Shown piece after piece: positions 31,475-36,130 of a stretch of DNA of 36,130 nt. The position numbers and the translations under genes are program-made. The DNA lies in NCBI GenBank assembly GCA_947482825.1, contig CANKMT010000058.1, positions 1-36,130 of the forward strand. Direction: 5' to 3'. Position 1 is the first letter of the stretch. Every line of letters starts with the position of its first letter. Under the pieces are notes generated by a model that saw only the letters and a list, made by a program, of their open reading frames with translations, was not told where the DNA came from and searched no databases. Origin of the DNA: Betaproteobacteria bacterium (GTDB lineage Bacteria; Pseudomonadota; Gammaproteobacteria; Burkholderiales; SG8-39).

Positions 31475-32443
31475 CTACTCGATCTTGATCCCGCGCGCCT
31501 TGACCACCTTGCTCCAGCGTTCGGTCTCGGCGCGGATGAAGGCCGTATACGTTTCGGGCGATCCGCCGACCGGTGTCATGCCGCGATCGCCCAGTTTTTC
31601 CCTCACGTCGGGCATCGCAAGCGCGGCGTTGAATTCGGTATTCAGTTTCGCGACGACGTCTTTCGGGGTGCTCGCGCGGACGATGAGTCCGAACCAGGTC
31701 GCGGTAATGGCATCCGGGAATCCCTGCTCGGCGAACGTCGGCACCTCCGGCAGCACCGGAACGCGCTGCGCGCTCGATATGCCGATGCTGCGCACGCGGC
31801 CGCCGCGGATCTGGCCGAGCGCCCCGGGCAGGGAATTGACGCTCGCGACGATGCGCCCGCCCATGAGTTCGGTCATCGCAGGTGCGTCGCCCTTGTAGGG
31901 GATATGGGTGAACGCGGCGCCGGTGAGCGTGCCGAGCAACTCCACGGTGAGGTGCGAGCTGGTCGCCGCACCCGGTGAGCCGAACATCGCCTCGCCGGGC
32001 TTTGCCTTGGCGAAAGCGGCGAAGTCGGCGAAGGTCCTGATCGGCGAGTCGGCCTTGACCGTGAGGATGACAGGAATATTCACCATGTGGATCAGGCCGA
32101 TGAACTCTTTCACCGTGTCGTAGGGCAACGAAGCGAAAACCGCGGGATTGGTGGCGTGGGGCAGCGCCACCAGCACCGTGGTATGGCCGTCGGCCGGCTG
32201 GCGCAGGAGGTACTCGGTCGCGACCCGCTCGTTGGCGCCGGGTTTGGGATCGACGAGCACCGGCTGGCCGATGCGCGCCGAGACCTTTTCGCCCAGCGTG
32301 CGAGCCAGGAAATCGGTGGGGCCGCCGGCGGCATACGAGAGCACTATCGTGACGGGCTTGGAGGGGAATCCCTGCGCCGGCGCGAGTCCGGGCAGGGCAA
32401 GTGCGGCGGCAGCGAGGGCTGCTGCGATCAGGCAGGGTTGCAT
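31475..32443 (-). CDS. Bug/TctC-family periplasmic substrate-binding protein
   Basis: 322 residues; signal peptide ends near LAPAQGFPS. Motifs: KPVTIVLSYAAGGPTDFLAR, TEYLLRQPADGHTTVLV, FTHIPYKGDAPAMTELMGG. AAGGAGAACCCC before the ATG at 32443 is a strong ribosome site. The second loop is VDPKPGANERVATEYL instead of the usual ENRPGAGG, so ligand contacts may differ. It is preceded by pobA on the same strand (107 bases), suggesting an aromatic acid ligand (inference). Confidence 0.9.
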   Translation of the reverse strand: MQPCLIAAALAAAALALPGLAPAQGFPSKPVTIVLSYAAGGPTDFLARTLGEKVSARIGQPVLVDPKPGANERVATEYLLRQPADGHTTVLVALPHATNPAVFASLPYDTVKEFIGLIHMVNIPVILTVKADSPIRTFADFAAFAKAKPGEAMFGSPGAATSSHLTVELLGTLTGAAFTHIPYKGDAPAMTELMGGRIVASVNSLPGALGQIRGGRVRSIGISSAQRVPVLPEVPTFAEQGFPDAITATWFGLIVRASTPKDVVAKLNTEFNAALAMPDVREKLGDRGMTPVGGSPETYTAFIRAETERWSKVVKARGIKIE

Positions 32444-32550
32444 GGGGTTCTCCTTGGACGCCGGCTCATTGGAAAGGAAGCGGCCGGGCTGGGCCGATGA
32501 TACCCAAGACGCCGCGGGCAGGCATGCGCCCGCGGGCCCGGTTCGCTCCA

Positions 32551-34514
<1,964 letters not shown>

Positions 34515-34715
34515 GTGCACTCCTTCCTGGGGGCCCGATTAGCGTGCGATTATCCCCGATATGGCGCTTTCTACCCGACTTGTCGCCGCTTTGGCGTCCT
34601 GCACCATGCGCACAGACCTTCGGCGCAAGCCCGCTCCGGCGTTGCCGGCACCCATGGAGAGTTGCATCCGCCCCCAGCCACGATCGGCAACACCCTCGCC
34701 GGACGGCTTGCACGC

Positions 34716-35050
34716 ATGACCATCCTCGGCAATCTCGCCGGGGCGCTGCTCACGTTCGTCTATTTCAATTTCCTCGACCCCTCGGCGCACGAAGGCGTGC
34801 CCGCATTCATACCGGGACGGTGATCGCCGGCAACATCGGGAGCCCGGAGCGCCTTTCCTATGCGCTGGTGGGCGACGCGGTGAATCTCACTTCGCGCATC
34901 CAGTCGCTCAACAAGGATTTCGGCACCGAGATCCTCGTGAGCGGTGTCACGAAGTCACGCCTGCAATCGCAATACCAACTGTCCGCGCTCCCGGCCGTCC
35001 GCGTGAAGGGCCGTTCGGCCGAAGTCGAGGTGTTTTCACTGCTGGGTTAG
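34716..35050 (+). pseudogene. Adenylate cyclase relic: N-terminal membrane segment joined to C-terminal cyclase end
   Basis: One frame from the ATG at 34716 gives MTILGNLAGALLTFVYFNFL and DPSAHEGVPAF, an N-terminal membrane segment of the type seen in proteobacterial cyclases, and stops at 34823. From about 34803 the next frame reads IHTGTVIAGNIGSPERLSYA, LVGDAVNLTSRIQSLNKDFG and on to a stop at 35050, the end of a class III cyclase. The domain with both metal-binding Asp residues is missing, and the two parts are out of frame. 34515-34715 upstream holds nothing else recognisable. Confidence 0.65.
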
Positions 35051-35448
35051 TCCGGGCTGGCGCAGGCGATGGCAAGGAGGGACTCGTCCAGCGCGCCCGG
35101 CACGACCGGATCCCAGCGGTCGCTTCCCTTTGCTTTCGCGGGCGAAATGACCCGGCCGGTGCCCATGTTTCCCGCATAGTCGACGTAAGCGAGCAGGCGC
35201 ACCCGCTTTTGCATGCAGTCGTATTCGCGCAACGCTACGGTCGAGGCATGCGGCTGGCCATCGGCGGAAACGTCGGCCATGAGGAAATCGTAGAGGCCCA
35301 ACATCCGCGCGCCGTTCTCCGTCCTCGCGATGCTGGTTTTGTCGGCATAGGCGGCGAAAATCTTCTGTTCGCCGCCCGCTGGCGTCCATTCGGCCGAGGC
35401 GCCAGCGCTGGCGAGGGCCAGAAAAACGCAATGCGAGGCCCGCTTCAT
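35047..35448 (-). CDS. Secreted protein, surface-adhesin E-like
   Basis: 133 residues. Signal peptide MKRASHCVFLALASAGASA, then a small beta domain with FAAYADKTSIARTENGARML, LREYDCMQKRVRLLAY and a final Cys (AIACASPD), so one disulphide is likely. This resembles the adhesin-E-like family of short exported proteins found widely in betaproteobacteria; function in these bacteria is unknown. The stop codon overlaps that of the converging cyclase relic by four bases. It is downstream of pilA but separated by a terminator. Confidence 0.65.
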   Translation of the reverse strand: MKRASHCVFLALASAGASAEWTPAGGEQKIFAAYADKTSIARTENGARMLGLYDFLMADVSADGQPHASTVALREYDCMQKRVRLLAYVDYAGNMGTGRVISPAKAKGSDRWDPVVPGALDESLLAIACASPD

Positions 35449-35503
35449 GACTTTGGGAGCATCTCGATGCGGGTCGCAGACCGGGTCGATGCGAACGCTT
35501 CGG

Positions 35504-35534
35504 GCGAAAAAAAGGGCGCCTTGCGACGCCCTTT
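35504..35534 (-). terminator. Rho-independent terminator of pilA
   Basis: On the minus strand AAAGGGCG and CGCCCTTT form an eight-pair stem with an eight-base loop, followed by a run of seven T. It begins ~30 bases after the pilin stop codon. Confidence 0.8.
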
Positions 35535-35563
35535 CTCCCGTCCCCGGGGGGACGAACCGTGGA

Positions 35564-35998
35564 CTAGCGGCAGGCCGACGGGCGGTACTTGGACAGGGTC
35601 GAACCGCTGGTGCACGCCCAGTTGATGGAGCCACCGGTCGGGACGGTTCCGGCCGTGAGCGCGCTGCTGCCGGAGGTCGGCACCATGATCAGCGTGTTGC
35701 CGCCTGCGGCTGCGGTGTATTGGACCGTGATCGTGCCGGTCGTTCCGTCCGTGGACAGCGACGTGACGTTGGCCGTCGAGGTCGGGGCCGTTAGGCTCGA
35801 GGTGAGCGGGTTGGTGCCCGAAGCCGCGTTTTCCGACACGGCCAGCTTCGAGGAGCCGGCCATTGCCAGGCCTTCGGCAACCCGTGTGCGAACCATGTAG
35901 TCCTGGTAAGCGGGCAGGGCGACGGCGGCCAGGATGCCGATGATCGCAACCACGATCATCAGTTCGATCAACGTAAAGCCTTGTTGTATGTTTTTCAT
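35564..35998 (-). CDS. pilA: Type IV pilin (major pilin, PilA-like)
   Basis: 144 residues. Prepilin leader MKNIQQG, then F at +1 and Glu at +5 of [20 protein letters not shown], the type IVa signature cut and N-methylated by PilD. After [13 protein letters not shown] comes a Thr/Ser/Gly-rich head and a C-terminal disulphide pair (WACTSGS ... SACR). Length fits major pilins. It is monocistronic: a terminator follows and a GG-N10-GC promoter candidate precedes it. Confidence 0.92.
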   Translation of the reverse strand: MKNIQQGFTLIELMIVVAIIGILAAVALPAYQDYMVRTRVAEGLAMAGSSKLAVSENAASGTNPLTSSLTAPTSTANVTSLSTDGTTGTITVQYTAAAGGNTLIMVPTSGSSALTAGTVPTGGSINWACTSGSTLSKYRPSACR

Positions 35999-36083
35999 CG
36001 GGTTTTGCCTTTCGAGAGGGGAATCCTTCTAGCAGGCGCCGTTTTCCAGAATCCCTACCGGCGAGGACCTGCGGATAGCTAAG

Positions 36084-36099
36084 AGCACGATGCATGCCT
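36084..36099 (-). promoter_or_regulatory. Candidate sigma-54 promoter of pilA
   Basis: Minus strand AGGCATGCATCGTGCT has GG and GC exactly ten bases apart with GGCA and TGC parts of the -24/-12 consensus. It is ~86 bases before the pilA ATG. pilA genes of this bacterial group are commonly controlled by PilSR and sigma-54. Confidence 0.4.
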
Positions 36100-36130
36100 G
36101 GGAGCGAAAATAAAAACCTGAACAAAACCA

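Overview
The window looks like part of a high-GC betaproteobacterial (Burkholderiales-type) chromosome. The evidence is five separate Bug/TctC periplasmic binding proteins with no TctA/TctB membrane partners in view, several CoA/SDR/aromatic catabolic operons, a TAXI-type binding protein, and a type IV pilin with a GG-N10-GC (sigma-54-like) promoter candidate. No rRNA, tRNA or CRISPR array was seen.

Layout. 1-1251: the 3' part of an IS1634-type transposase, cut by the window edge. 1357-3845: an EamA permease and a SAM methyltransferase with a regulatory domain (both minus). 4036-8678 (plus): a compact aromatic catabolic operon of Rieske oxygenase, Bug protein, PcaH-like intradiol dioxygenase, PDC-hydrolase-like amidohydrolase and SDR. 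8710-10614: a CHAD protein divergent from a short acyl-CoA dehydrogenase-like protein. 10784-11944: an AAA/DUF4143 ATPase with a perfect palindrome over its start-proximal promoter. 12113-16091 (minus): a GNAT, a membrane 2Fe-2S adenylate cyclase, an SDR lacking its catalytic Ser, and a Bug protein. 16138-18291: HutD-like protein, a small ferredoxin-fold-type protein, and a D-threonine aldolase/D-serine dehydratase-like enzyme.

18.3-25.4 kb is a scrapyard of accessory genes around one intact catabolic operon. It holds a GSU2403-family nucleotidyltransferase with its own palindromic promoter, an hsdM relic, a VapBC pair with a stop in the antitoxin and a frameshift in the toxin, an orphan PIN toxin, a REP-like hairpin, and a HigBA pair whose toxin has lost its middle. 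The intact operon inside it (21029-24755) encodes CoA-transferase, crotonase, Bug protein and SDR.

25.4-36.1 kb: TPR protein; Bug protein plus alpha/beta hydrolase; MFS transporter; two small membrane proteins; TAXI binding protein; Bug protein; an SDR and 4-hydroxybenzoate 3-monooxygenase (PobA); a deleted adenylate cyclase relic; an adhesin-E-like secreted protein; and PilA. PobA would yield protocatechuate, a possible substrate for the intradiol enzyme at 6290, so the catabolic clusters may feed one another.

The main unusual themes are (i) genes reduced to their two ends by interior deletion (hsdM, higB, a cyclase); (ii) two unrelated accessory genes that both carry a perfect 11-bp inverted repeat with a -10 box six bases before the ATG, implying leaderless, self-regulated transcripts; and (iii) a single-chain protein joining a haem-b-like membrane domain, a ferredoxin domain and a cyclase.
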